From assembly GCF_009389715.1 (NCBI RefSeq), contig NC_052395.1, forward strand, positions 23,981,482 to 24,045,481: a DNA stretch of 64,000 nucleotides, written 5' to 3'. Of this stretch, positions 1 through 11,711 are shown piece by piece. Made by a program: the position numbers and the translations under genes. This DNA is from Phoenix dactylifera (Eukaryota > Streptophyta > Magnoliopsida > Arecales > Arecaceae). The notes beneath the pieces are model-generated. The model was not told the DNA's origin and ran no database searches. It saw only the letters and a list, made by a program, of their open reading frames with translations. Every line of letters begins with the position of its first letter. Position 1 is the first letter of the stretch.

Positions 1-2336
1 TAATGACTCTGGTGCTCGCACTCTGCGCCCATCCCATCCAAAACTATGCAACCTGCAACTCTGGTAAAGAAAAAGAAGAAAAGGGGGTGAGCTTTACAGC
101 CCAGTAAGAATTCCTACACATCCATACCAACACAATAATAATATGAATTTGAAAGCCACGACAAATTGATGCACATTTCATGAAATCATAAACCGGCTAT
201 CAAAAGACTCAAATAATCAATATAAGTATGTACGTCAAATATCAATGAAAGTCCAACCACGCAAGAATGATATAGCATACGATAGCTCATAAATCTTCAT
301 TAATGTTTTCAATGCTTTTTCTTTCCATTCTATATTAACTTGATCCGGATCAATTATCTTTCCGACTTTGGGCTACATCCCGGTCACGTTTCCGGCCCGT
401 GACGGGGCAATCGATAGTATCACATTTCCAGCCTGTGACGGGGCAATCGATAGTATCACATTTCCAGCCTGTGACGGGGCAATCGATAGTATCACATTTC
501 CAGCCTGTGACGGGGCAATCGATAGTATCACATTTCCAGCCTGTGACGGGGCAATCGATAGTATCACATTTCCAGCCTATGACGGGGCAATCGATGGTAT
601 CACATTTCCAGCCTGTGACGGGGCAATCGATAGTATCACATTTCCAGCCTGTGATGGGGCAATCAATAATAACGAGATAAGCCCAAAGTCCCTGTTCATT
701 TAATCAATTCACAAACACACATCCATTCCCTTTTCCACTTTATTTCCGGCCTAGACTAACCATGGTCACGTTTCCGGCCCGTGACAGGGCAATCGCTATA
801 ACATGGTTAGTCCATACCACCACATCCATAATTTCAATTATGCAGGTATAAGTTATACACATACAAGCATCCATCACACTACCAACCACAAGCCAACACG
901 ATCAAAATATAATTAAATATAAAACTATTTTGCTTTGTCTGGATCATAGCATATCAAACATATATAGTGCAAAAATATGTATATCATGTAGGATTGGCGT
1001 ACAAGGATTCTTACTGAAATTGTAGACAGACTCAAATACAGATCTGGATCACAACCTACGAGCTGGGGTGCTGAGTCCCCTGATCAAAACCTCCTGGCAC
1101 CGCTGACTCTTCCCCTACAACATCAATTATAAATCACAAACTAAATTATTTAATATTTAAATATTCTAAACCATAATTCACATCTACTATGGGGTCCATC
1201 ACCAGATCCCCAAACATCTCAATCCCTCCAGATCTAGGGTAGTCGGGGTGGCCCGACTCCCACCTTGCACCATCGGCCTATGTCGTCGCCAGCCGTGGCC
1301 GCAGCCATGCCGGCGACGATGGCCGGTCCCGATGAAGAGACCAACATAAAGGGATGATTCCTCTCTCTTCATGGTTGGGAATACATCTCCCTCCCTCAAA
1401 TCCTTTTTGATCCAAGGGCAACAACCATGGTGGTTGTGCCCTCTCCTTCCCCAACCCGACAACACCACAGGCCGAACTATCGCTGGCCGTCTCTGCTGCA
1501 GTCGCCGGCGATGGTGGCCGGCCAAAAGAAAGAGAGAAGAGGGGGTCCCTCTTCTTCTTCTTTCCCAAACAACCGAAAGGGTCCCCCCCTTTCCTTCATC
1601 ACCAACCGAAGATCCACTGACAGTGGATCGACCTCCCACCCGGCGGCAACCCCAGTGGCCTCCTCCCTGCCGTCGTCACCGCCGGTGGCCAACCGCCGTC
1701 GTCGCCGGCCGGCGGCTAACCAACGAGGGGAAAGAGGAGGAGAGGACGGGATCACGAGGAAGAAGGCCTCGGATCCGCCATCCCCCATCTCCAAGCAACC
1801 TACAATCCCTCCCAAATCCTCCCACAAACTCGATCAACCCCCAATGCCATGGATCCCGGCCAACAGGCGGCCGGCGGCGACGAAATCCGAAGGAGAAAAG
1901 CCGAAACAGGGGTACCCTGTTTCGGATCCTTCTCCGACGGTCTCGTCGGTCAAATCCCCACCATCACCGCCCTAAGTCTAGGAAATGAAGCGCAAAGAAA
2001 GGATCCACGCTTACCTCGGTCCGATGGGTGCTCCGGCGGCCTTTCCGGCGAGGAATCGGCGGAGAAATGGAGGGTCTTCACCGAAGGAAAGAGGAAGGCT
2101 TCCCCCCCCTCGGCGGCCGGCTGGATCTCCCTCTCCGGCGCTCGATCCCCTCCGGCGAGTCGCCTCCCCCGACGACCGACCTCCCCTCACGCCGCCGCCC
2201 CACCCCCTTCACCCCTCTCTCTGCGTTTCCCCTTCCACGATCGTGCCTAGGGCACGATCGTATTTGATAGATGGGCCCGGCTTCTTCGGGCCGGCCCATC
2301 AAACCATTTTTTTTTTTTTTGGTTCCGGGTATTACA
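1..2336 (-). repeat. LARD 3' LTR (truncated by window edge)
   Basis: Base 1 aligns with base 4701 of the right LTR and the copies stay nearly identical to TATTACA at 2336. The only large length difference I see is one 36 bp tandem unit. The right third (about 1200-2260) is GC-rich and open in several frames on both strands, but the same frames occur in the other LTR and match no family I recognise, so I treat them as non-coding. Confidence 0.85.
391..672. repeat. 36 bp minisatellite in LARD 3' LTR, about 8 units
   Basis: A unit of 36 bp carrying GGGGCAATCGATAGTATCAC and TTTCCAGCCTGTGAC repeats head to tail with few substitutions. Because 36 is a multiple of three, all frames stay open and give spurious 12-residue repeat proteins on both strands. 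A diverged lone unit lies about 100 bp downstream (762-810). Confidence 0.9.
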
Positions 2337-2355
2337 TACTCTCCCCCTTAAAAAA
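2337..2355 (-). other. LARD polypurine tract and pol 3'-end remnant
   Basis: On the minus strand TTAAGGGGGAGAGTA lies directly before the 3' LTR TGTAATACC, as expected of the plus-strand primer. Just upstream (to about 2368) is GAGGACGAAATTT, which reads as a Phe-Glu-Asp-Glu-Ile-Phe-like peptide. It matches the corresponding site in the Tekay-like element at 60450-60485. This suggests that the 3' internal end descends from a Ty3/gypsy pol gene. Confidence 0.7.
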
Positions 2356-4121
2356 AATTTCGTCCTCAAAATTAACTTACTTGAAGCCTCAAACTTTAAA
2401 AATATGCATCCGTCATATCATCCCTGAGATCTTAAATAGTCTCCCTCTCGGAGTAACTACTCACAAGATTTTGACATACAAAAATCACAGCATCTCAAAA
2501 CTTGATCCTTTTTATTTACCACACATAGTAAGTTCTTTTAATCTCCTTCAAAAGAATTCCAAACTTCCAACCTTAGATTAAAATGCCATAATTATATCCC
2601 AAGAAATTAATTTCTCTTGATTCTACACAGAGATCATAATTGGCTTGACAGAAATAGGAGAAATCTTTAGTATCAAATGCTCTTAATATTCTATAATCAT
2701 TTTTCTTTTCTTAACTTTGCCTGTGATTAAATAATCAACCTTTATCATAGGAAAACCGCAAACCTGTTCAAATAGGCATATTAACAATGTCAGAGCTAGG
2801 AGTCGAAGAACTATGTTAAATCATTCCAGGCCCAAGCTTAATCACAAAGCTATCAATCCGTCAACGCTAAATTTGAGATGCCCCAAAATTCTTCTTAGAA
2901 TTATCAAAAATAGGAGAGCCCACAACTACTTTCAGTAGGCAAAGAATCAACGACATTCCCCTCTACTAGAAGACTAACTCAAGTCTTCCATAATAATACC
3001 TTTCAGATCAAGGTATTATTATTATTATTTTAATCGGCTTCAAAATAACTCAAACCACTACACTTCCGCTGCGCACTCTCTGATTTAATTCATTTAATTC
3101 TCTAAAGCCACAAAATGATTTCTGACTAAAGTATCACTTTGCATTGAGACTAAGAAACTCCAAATTTCAAATTTCCAAGTAGAACTAGAGCAAAACCTCT
3201 AGATCTTTTTGTCCTCAATTTATATAGAGTGTACATACCATAACTAACCCCCGATCCTTTAGTCAAGTTTAAGGTCACTATGTGATCTCCACAACCTTTT
3301 TAGAATCCAAAATATCTAGGTTTAATTTAAAGGGGGTAATTCTTGTATTCTCTTTGCAATTTAATTAGAAAATCTACATTGATTTTCCTTCCAACAGAAT
3401 TTACCTCAAACTCAATGGGTTAGAACTGTTGAGCCAATATCACTATGAGTAGGAATTAACTCTATCAACCACCAAATCCTTCTTTACCAAAATCTTTAAT
3501 GTCTATGATCAATGCTACCCATGATAACTCACATAAGCATCTCAAAATCGAAATTTCTACTCAATTTTGTATTTTACAATGACAAAGATTTCTAGTTAGG
3601 TCATAAACCTTGACTTGAGTTCAAGTTAACACATCCAATAGTTTCCAACAATTATAAGAAAAATTCAGGAGCCCAATCCAGATATACAAATTCAAATAAT
3701 TAGAATACTCCACCAATTTGCATACTCTATAGCCTCAAAATAATCAAATACATCAATAGAAAATAGGTCTAATTACAATATTCAACATGCCAATACCAGA
3801 TATAATCCACATACATATTCAACTTCGAAGAACATTCCTTTCAATATTATGAAATCTTCTTAACTCACTCCAATACTATGGAAGATCTACGTACAAATCC
3901 CACTCTAATAATTAGCAGCAAAACCAAAAGTACGATCGCATCAAAACCCATATTAAGTTTGAACTTACAGGTCATTTAAATAATATCTGCACATGGTATA
4001 ACCGATATGCCATTGTTGACCTTCCTATACTTATCTTAGGTCAAACCTCTCTTATCATGATCAAAGACAATTTATACTTTCCTTCTACACTCATCGAAAA
4101 CCAAATCCGATGCATACATTT
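2356..4121 (-). other. LARD internal region without coding capacity
   Basis: About 1.8 kb of AT-rich sequence with stops in every frame. I see no retroviral motif apart from the 3' remnant noted beside the purine tract. The strongly reduced coding content with intact PBS, purine tract and LTRs is what defines the LARD class. Confidence 0.7.
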
Positions 4122-4451
4122 TATCACAATACCTAGTGATCTTACATCTTAAGCACTGAATTTAATTGTCATGTTCCAAGTAATCATAACCTTAAGCTAT
4201 GATATATTTCTGTCACAATCCCTAGTGATCTTAAACATATGCTCAGATTCCAACTGGTCACATTTTCCAATAATCTTAAACCTCAAACTTTAATGCCACT
4301 AAGGTCACAGTCCCTAGTGGTCTTAAATCTTAGATTACAATATCATTTCTGTTACAATCTCATGTGATCATAAACCAAGACTCTGATAGTTTTTCTATCA
4401 TAATTCTCCACTAATACTCACCTGAACTTAAACCCTAGGATACCTCAACCT
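4122..4451 (-). repeat. Degenerate array of about 46 bp next to the LARD PBS
   Basis: About seven units start near 4122, 4168, 4213, 4257, 4304, 4352 and 4398, spaced 44-48 bp. Each carries a variant of GTCACAATCCCTAGTGATC followed by TTAAAC, and several carry a CTTAAGCTNTGATA-like piece. That piece and the TCTGTCAC that follows resemble the true PBS/LTR junction at 4449-4476, so the array looks like repeated, decayed copies of the element's own leader. Confidence 0.65.
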
Positions 4452-4454
4452 TAA

Positions 4455-4466
4455 GCTCTGATACCA
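4455..4466 (-). other. LARD primer-binding site (initiator Met tRNA)
   Basis: The plus strand reads GCTCTGATACCA; the minus strand reads TGGTATCAGAGC, the usual complement of the plant initiator tRNA-Met 3' end. It lies 3 bases from the LTR edge, and it fixes the orientation of the element. Confidence 0.9.
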
Positions 4467-4469
4467 CTC

Positions 4470-7073
4470 TGTCACGCCCCGAACCCAGCACCCGGGTCCG
4501 GTACGCGACCGGCCGCATGAGCCCTAGAGCAGTGCCCTAAAGATCATGCAAGGCCTATGATTAACAAGAATTCCAATAAATCCACAACTAATTTAGAAAT
4601 TCAAATAGACAAATCCGACATGTCCAAATAAACAAATTAGTTCAATTACGAGCTCTTCAAATGTTCATCGACATCAAAGAAGGATAAACAACTAACTAAC
4701 TAATGACTCTGGTGCTCGCACTCTGCGCCCATCCCATCCAAAACTATGCAACCTGCAACTCTGGTAAAGAAAAAGAAGAAAAGGGGGTGAGCTTTACAGC
4801 CCAGTAAGAATCCCTACACATCCATACCAACACAATAATAATATGAATTTGAAAGCCACGACAAATTGATGCACATTTCATGAAATCATAAACCGGCTAT
4901 CAAAAGACTCAAATAATCAATATAAGTATGTACGTCAAATATCAATGAAAGTCCAACCACGCAAGAATGATATAGCATACGATAGCTCATAAATCTTCAT
5001 TAATGTTTTCAATGCTTTTTCTTTCCATTCTATATTAACTTGATCCGGATCAATTATCTTTCCGACTTTGGGCTACATCCCGGTCACGTTTCCGGCCCGT
5101 GACGGGGCAATCGATAGTATCACATTTCCAGCCTGTGATGGGGCAATCGATAGTATCACATTTCCAGCTTGTGACGGGGCAATCGATAGTATCACATTTC
5201 CAGCCTGTGACAGGGCAATCGATAGTATCACATTTCCAGCCTGTGACGGGGCAATCGATAGTATCACATTTCCAGCCTGTGACGGGGCAATCGATGGTAT
5301 CACATTTCCAGCCTGTGACGGGGCAATCGATGGTATCACATTTCCAGCCTGTGACGGGGCAATCGATGGTATCACATTTCCAGCCTGTGACGGGGCAATC
5401 AATAATAACGAGATAAGTCCAAAGTCCCTGTTCATTTAATCAATTCACAAACACACATCCATTCCCTTTTCCACTTTATTTCCGGCCTAGACTAACCATG
5501 GTCACGTTTCCGGCCCGTGACAGGGCAATCGCTATAACATGGTTAGTCCATACCACCACATCCATAATTTCAATTATGCAGGTATAAGTTATACACATAC
5601 AAGCATCCATCACACTACCAACCACAAGCCAACACGATCAAAATATAATTAAATATAAAACTATTTTGCTTTGTCTGGATCATAGCATATCAAACATATA
5701 TAGTGCAAAAATATGTATATCATGTAGGATTGGCGTACAAGGATTCTTACTGAAATTGTAGACAGACTCAAATACAGATCTGGATCACAACCTACGAGCT
5801 GGGGTGCTGAGTCCCCTGATCAAAACCTCCTGGCACCGCTGACTCTTCCCCTACAACATCAATTATAAATCACAAACTAAATTATTTAATATTTAAATAT
5901 TCTAAACCATAATTCACATCTACTATGGGGTCCATCACCAGATCCCCAAACATCTCAATCCCTCCAGATCTAGGGTAGTCGGGGTGGCCCGACTCCCACC
6001 TTGCACCATCGGCCTATGTCGTCGCCAGCCGTGGCTGCAGCCATGCCGGCGACGATGGCCGGTCCCGATGAAGAGACCAACATAAAGGGATGATTCCTCT
6101 CTCTTCATGGTTGGGAATACATCTCCCTCCCTCAAATCCTTTTTGATCCAAGGGCAACAACCATGGTGGTTGTGCCCTCTCCTTCCCCAACCCGACAACA
6201 CCACAGGCCGAACTATCGCTGGCCGTCTCTGCTGCAGTCGCCGGCGATGGTGGCCGGCCAAAAGAAAGAGAGAAGAGGGGGTCCCTCTTCTTCTTCTTTC
6301 CCAAACAACCGAAAGGGTCCCCCCCCTTTCCTTCATCACCAACCGAAGATCCACTGACAGTGGATCGACCTCCCACCCGGCGGCAACCCCAGTGGCCTCC
6401 CCCCTGCCGTCGTCACCGCCGGTGGCCAACCGCCGTCGTCGCCGGCCGGCGGCTAACCAACGAGGGGAAAGAGGAGGAGAGGACGGGATCACGAGGAAGA
6501 AGGCCTCGGATCCGCCATCCCCCATCTCCAAGCAACCTGCAATCCCTCCCAAATCCTCCCACAAACTCGATCAACCCCCAATGCCATGGATCCCGGCCAA
6601 CCGGCGGCCGGCGGCGACGAAATCCGAAGGAGAAAAGCCGAAACAGGGGTACCCTGTTTCGGATCCTTCTCCGACGGTCTCGTCGGTCAAATCCCCACCA
6701 TCACCGCCCTAAGTCTAGGAAATGAAGCGCAAAGAAAGGATCCACGCTTACCTCGGTCCGATGGGTGCTCCGGTGGCCTTTCCGGCGAGGAATCGGCGGA
6801 GAAATGGAGGGTCTTCACCGAAGGAAAGAGGAAGGCTTTCCCCCCCTCGGCGGCCGGCTGGATCTCCCTCTCCGGCGCTCGATCCCCTCGGGCGAGTCGC
6901 CTCCCCCGACGACCGACCTCCCCTCACGCCGCCGCCCCACCCCCTTCACCCCTCTCTCTGCGTTTCCCCTTCCACGATCGTGCCTAGGGCACGATCGTAT
7001 TTGATAGATGGGCCCGGCTTCTTCGGGCCGGCCCATCAAACCATTTTTTTTTTTTTTGGTTCCGGGTATTACA
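4470..7073 (-). repeat. LARD 5' LTR (complete, 2604 bp)
   Basis: Begins TGTCACGCCCCG and ends GGGTATTACA on the plus strand. It is the complete copy, with nine-unit minisatellite and a GC-rich section at 5935-6990. By mechanism, transcription of the element would start in this LTR and run leftward; I could not identify a convincing TATA box. Confidence 0.85.
5091..5408. repeat. 36 bp minisatellite in LARD 5' LTR, about 9 units
   Basis: Same unit as at 391-672, with one additional copy and a different pattern of AGT/GGT variants between units. The two LTRs of one insertion were identical at birth, so the unit difference arose afterwards or during reverse transcription. Confidence 0.9.
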
Positions 7074-7081
7074 CCTTATCA

Positions 7082-10000
7082 ATGGGAGAATCTGATATTA
7101 ATCCTAGTTGGAAGTTATTAACTGTTCCGTTGAATGGTATTAACTATATATCTTGGTCTCATGCTGTGACGCTGTCTCTTGGGGGCAAGAGAAAGTTGGG
7201 TTTCATTGATGGTAAAACTTCCTGTCCTGAAAAAACTGATTCGAAATTTGAAGAGTGGATATGTAATGATCAACTCATTAGATCATGGCTTCTCAATTCT
7301 ATGGAGCCACAAATTGCTGATATCTTTACCTTTTCCGACTCCGCAAAAGAATTATGGGATTCGGTTTCAGATCTGTATGGTAATCAAAATAATGCTGCTC
7401 GCATCTTTGAATTAAAGCGGGAGATTGCTGCAGCAGACCAAGGTGACAAAACCTTCATCGAACATCTCAGGGGTCTTAAGAAAATGTGGGATGAGCTTGA
7501 CATGTATCGCCCACCTACTATTGATGCGAAGACTTTTCTGAAACGAGCAGAAGAGGACAAAAATTTTTCACTGTTGAGTAGCTTGAAACCAGAATATGAG
7601 AATCTCAGAAGTAACATACTCATGAATCCCTCACTTCCACATTGTCTAGTCTGTGCTCTACTATTCAAAGAGAAGAGACTCGGAAAAAGGCTATGAGTGG
7701 CGATATGAAATCAATATCTGATAGAACTGAATCCAGTGCTTTTCTATCTGAGAAATATGAAAAGAAGAAGGTCTCTGGTAGTGCAAAAGAAAAGAATTAC
7801 AAGAATAAAACTAGGAAGGAATTTTTTTTCTTGCGAACATTGTGGAAAAAATGGCACACCAAGGACCGTTGTTAGGATCTTCATCCTTATCTCAGGCCTA
7901 ATCTTGGTAGCATTGATAAAAAGGAGCAAGCAACGGCCGTAGATACATCGATCTCAATACAACATTTAAGTCATCTACTTCAACAACTCAGTAAGTCTGT
8001 CACATCTGAACCAGATTCCTCCACTCATGTGTCAGGTAACCTTCAAGCTCTCTTTAGTTCTTCCAGTGTCAATACTTGGATAGTTGATTCTGGAGCAACA
8101 GATCATATGGCCAACGATTCTACTTATTTGCTTGATTTTTCTGATAGTTCCAACAAACATGTTGTTTCTGTTGCTAATGGGACCACAGTTCCAGTTTTGG
8201 GATCTGAAAAAATTAACTTATTCTCTGGCTCTCCGAGTTCAAATGCTCTATTTGTTCCTTCATTTTCTTCACAACTTCTTTCAGTTGGAAAAATTACATG
8301 CTCACTAAATTGCAATGTTATTTTTCCCCCACTGCTGTTACCTTTCAGGATTGAACATCAGGGAGGAAGATTGGTGAGGGAGTTTATTCTCATGGTCTCT
8401 ACTTGTTCAAACCGTTTGACAGATCATGTCACACTAGTGGTTTAACAGAAAGTCATGTTTTGCATCAACGGCTTGGACATCCATCCAACCATATTCTATC
8501 CTGTCTTTTTCCTTCATTACTCATTGAGTCCTCTACTTGTGATGTTTGTCAGTTATCTAAGCAGACTCGTTTACCTTTTGATAATTCAAAGTCTTTGACT
8601 GCTGACTTCTTTGAATTAATTCATTCAGATTTATGGGGTCCTGCACCTATTGATTCTTGTGATGGCTATAAATACTTTGTGTTGTTTATTGATAATCGAT
8701 CTTGTGCTACCTGGATATACTTATTGAAATCTAAAACTGATGTGTGCTCTGTTTTCAAAGAATTTCATAGTATGGTGATGAATCAATTTGGTGCTAAAGT
8801 AAAATTTTTTCGATCTGATAATGGTTCTGACTTTGTCAAAGGTATTTTACCTGATTATTTACGCAGCCAAGGAATCATTCATCAAACAACCTATGTCGGT
8901 ACTCCACAGCAGAATGGTGTTTCTGAAAGAAAAAACCGCCATATACTAGAGATCACCCAAGCTCTTTTGTTTCAAATGAATGTTCCAAAAAAGTATTGGT
9001 CACATGGAGTTTTGACTGCAGTCTATCTAATCAATCGACTTCCTAGTCGTGTTCTCGATTTCAAGTCACCTTTGGAAGTTCTTTTAAACTGCAAGCTTGA
9101 TATCTCACACTTGCGGATTTTTGGCTGTGTATGTTATGTTCATCAACAGGCGATTCATCGTGATAAGCTGGATGCTCGTGCCACTTGTTATGTATTTCTC
9201 GGGTATTCTTCTACAAAGAAAGGGTACAAGTGTTATGATCCAATATCACGAAAGTTAGTTATTTCTCGTGATGTTCGATTTGATGAGTCTAAGCCTTTCT
9301 TTCAAGCCAAAAAGGAGGATGGAAATTTGCCGCAGGGGGGAGTACTTGTCTGATTTGGTACCACTTCCAACAGCGAGCGTCAATCCTATGGTGACTGAGG
9401 AACAAGAACCAGAACAGGTACAAACTATGGCTGACACGGAGCTTGGATCTTTGGCACTAGAGGACTCTGCTCAGTCTAATATTTTTCCTACCAAAATTAT
9501 CCCACGGTGGTCAAGTAGAGAGTCGCGCCCTCCAGCTGCAATGAAAGACTTCTTTACTTATCATGCAGTATCTTATCCAATACAAGACTATGTGACATAT
9601 GATAAAGTTACTCGTTCTCATGTTGCATTCTTAAGTGCTATATCTAATGAGAATGAACCAACAAACTTTTAAGAAGCCAACTCCAAGCCTGTTTGGAAAC
9701 AAGCTATGAAAGAAGAACTCCAAGCTCTTGATGAGAATAAAACTTGGACTATTGTCCAGCTGCCATTGGGAAAGAAATCTGTGGGATGTCGTTGGGTATA
9801 CAAGATCAAGTATAACAGTGACGGTACCATAGAACAATATAAAGCAAGACTTGTTGCTAAGGGATTTACTCAGACATATGGAGTAGACTACACAGAAACT
9901 TTTGCTCCAGTTGCTAAGACGAATATTTTTCGGGTTCTCCTATCTCTTGCTATCAATTATGGTTGGAAACTCTTTCAGATGGATGCAAAGAATGCCTTCT

Positions 10001-11170
10001 TACATGGCGATCTAGAAGAGAAAGTTTATATGAGTATTCCACTAGGACATCATCTAGTGAACAAGCCCGATCTGGTATGCAAGTTGAATAAAGCTATCTA
10101 CGGTCTCAAGCAATCACCACGACAGTCATGTGCTAATAAATATTGGGCTTAAAGAAGCAGTGCAGATCCTTCCATGCTTGTTAAGAAAGGTTTTTTTGGC
10201 ACCACTATTGTTCTTGTTTATGTGGATGACATAGTAATCACTGGAGATGATCAATGTGAAATTTCAAAACTCAAGGCTCTTCTTCATATAAAATTTTCCA
10301 TTAAAGATTTGGGTGTTTTAAAATATTTTTTGGGATTAGAAGTTGCTTATTCAAATAAAGGCATCTTTCTTAATCAAAGAAAGTATGTGATGGATTTATT
10401 ACATGAACAGGAAAAATAGGAGTGAAACCTGTTGACACTCCTATTGAGAGTGGAGGCAATTTTTATGCGGATGGTGAACTGCTGTCTGATGTTGGTCAAT
10501 TTCAGCGATTAGTTGGTAAACTAATCTATCTCACAATTACTTACCCTGATATTTCTTATGCAGTGAGCTTGGTTAGTCGCTTTATGCATGCTCCACGAGT
10601 TAATCACATGACGACTGTTAATAGAATACTGCAATACTTAAAAGGATCACCTGGAAGAGGTATATGGATGCAAAGGAATAGACATAGTTATATTAGTGCC
10701 TATACCGATGCTGATTGGGCAGGATGTTAGATAGATAGAAGATCCACAACAGGATATTGTACATTTGTGGGTGGTAACTTGGTGATATGGAAAAGTAAAA
10801 AATAGAATGTTGTAGCACGTTCAAGTGCTGAAGCAGAATATAGAGCCATGGTATCCACTACGAGTGAAATTATTTGGCTTCATGCTTTGTTGCAAGATTT
10901 GGGATTTGACTCATCGCAATCAACGAAATTTTTTGCGATAATCAAGCTGCAATTCATATTGCTTCAAATCCTGTGTTTTATGAGCGAACAAAACATATTG
11001 AGTTTGATTGCTATTTTGTTCGAGAAAATGTTCAAGCCAAAATTATTTGTACTCCTTATATTCGTATTAATCAACAACTAGCTGATATTTTCACAAAAGG
11101 TTTACCAGCAGCCCGATTCCAAGAGATCTTGTCCAAGCTGGGTGCTATTGATATCTTCGCACCAACTTGA
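7082..11170 (+). pseudogene. Copia gag-pol pseudogene
   Basis: The ATG at 7082 opens a UBN2-type gag of about 200 codons, followed by a frameshifted zinc knuckle (about 7830-7875). Protease has WIVDSGATDHM (8075-8110). Integrase has the HxxxH/CxxC finger and DDE residues in HSDLWGP, RSDNGSDF and GVSERKNR (8450-8940). Reverse transcriptase starts near 9690 and has YVDDI at about 10210. RNase H shows DADWAGC then a stop and SSAEAEYRAM (10710-10850). Frame changes lie near 7690, 8400 and 9350. There is a deletion after GLKQSPR (about 10120), and stops occur at 10150, 10417, 10728 and 10803. Not functional. Confidence 0.9.
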
Positions 11171-11177
11171 GGGGGAG

Positions 11178-11444
11178 TGTTGGCGAGAAGAGAGAGATTT
11201 GGGAGTGATTAGGAGATGTGTTTGAATTAGATGTGGTTGTTATGGAGAGTTTTTCTCCTATGATTGTTTGCTTATTTGGACCCGCCTTCTATTGTTGCCT
11301 TTGGCCTTTATATAGGTCTATGCTGGTGTATTCTTTGTTAACATAGTGAATAAAAAGATTCCATCTCTCTGCTCCCGTGGACGTAGGCTTTCAAGCCGAA
11401 CCACGTAAAATTGTTTGTTCTCTGTTTCGTTCTTTGTTTTGACA
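11178..11444 (+). repeat. Copia 3' LTR (267 bp)
   Basis: Starts TGTTGGCGAG directly after the purine tract TGAGGGGGAG and ends TTTTGACA. TTTATATAGG at about 11307 is a plausible TATA element. The right boundary is set by where ankyrin-like coding sequence resumes at 11445, which agrees with the TG...CA rule. Confidence 0.75.
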
Positions 11445-11711
11445 GCTTCTACCCGTGGCTTTTCCAGAATCTTTCGAACTACACTCTCCAATCCCTCCCT
11501 CGCTGCAGCGCGCAGTGGCGTCTCCCTCTTGAGGCTCGTCGCATACACCACTATCTCGAAGTCAGCTGGCCAATTCATGGCATAACTGGCCAGCAACTTC
11601 ACCATCTTTATGAGGAGGTTTTCACATCATTTGAGGATTTCCCTGGCAAAATCTTTATGGCCTAGCTATGCGGGGAGAGCAGTATTGTCTTGGGGAGTCA
11701 AAAAGATTTGA
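11445..11711 (-). pseudogene. Ankyrin (ACD6-like) exon 1 relic
   Basis: On the minus strand this stretch parallels exon 1 of the intact gene: TPLRAAAREGLESVVRKILE here against SPLHIAAREGLEGIVSKILQ there. The segment 11640-11700 matches the earlier repeat around 14985-15055. The middle repeats are deleted, frames are broken and the copia LTR abuts it at 11444. It is on the same strand as the intact gene, so it is probably the remains of a tandem duplicate. Confidence 0.75.

Larger units (their letters stand above)
1..7073 (-). mobile_element. LARD-like non-autonomous LTR retrotransposon, left end outside window
   Basis: Two long direct repeats (1-2336 and 4470-7073) flank 2.1 kb of non-coding DNA. 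Read on the minus strand the right copy is the 5' LTR: it ends in GGGCGTGACA and is followed after 3 bases by TGGTATCAGAGC, the classical primer-binding site for initiator Met tRNA. A purine tract lies just before the left copy (3' LTR). Repeat ends are TG...CA in both orientations. No gag or pol frame is visible between the LTRs, so this is a large retrotransposon derivative that would need enzymes from a relative. It interrupts the copia element to its right. About 231 bases of the left LTR lie outside the window, so its target duplication cannot be checked; the right flank begins CCTTA. Confidence 0.85.
7074..11444 (+). mobile_element. Decayed Ty1/copia retrotransposon, 5' part outside window
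   Basis: Copia-order domains (gag, protease, integrase, reverse transcriptase, RNase H) end at a GAGGGGGAG purine tract and a short 3' LTR. The 5' LTR and leader are separated from this part by the LARD insertion and must lie left of base 1. On the right the element ends inside ankyrin coding sequence; GCTTC (11445-11449) is the expected 5 bp target duplication but its partner is out of view. Confidence 0.85.

Noticed and set aside
391-672. CRISPR-like look of short regular repeats
   Set aside because: Units are contiguous and nearly identical, with no unique spacers, in plant nuclear DNA.
368-703. Open frames coding a 12-residue repeat protein on both strands (also 5068-5439)
   Set aside because: A 36 bp tandem repeat without stops keeps several frames open. 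Both copies sit in LTRs and the peptide resembles no family.
1199-2302. Many Arg/Pro-rich frames in the GC-rich part of the LARD LTRs (also 5935-7039)
   Set aside because: Overlapping frames on both strands, duplicated in both LTRs, with no domain resemblance; compositional artefact.
6722-7696. A 324-residue frame joining LTR and copia gag
   Set aside because: The first 120 codons are LARD LTR sequence; the real gag begins at 7082. The fusion is an accident of the insertion.
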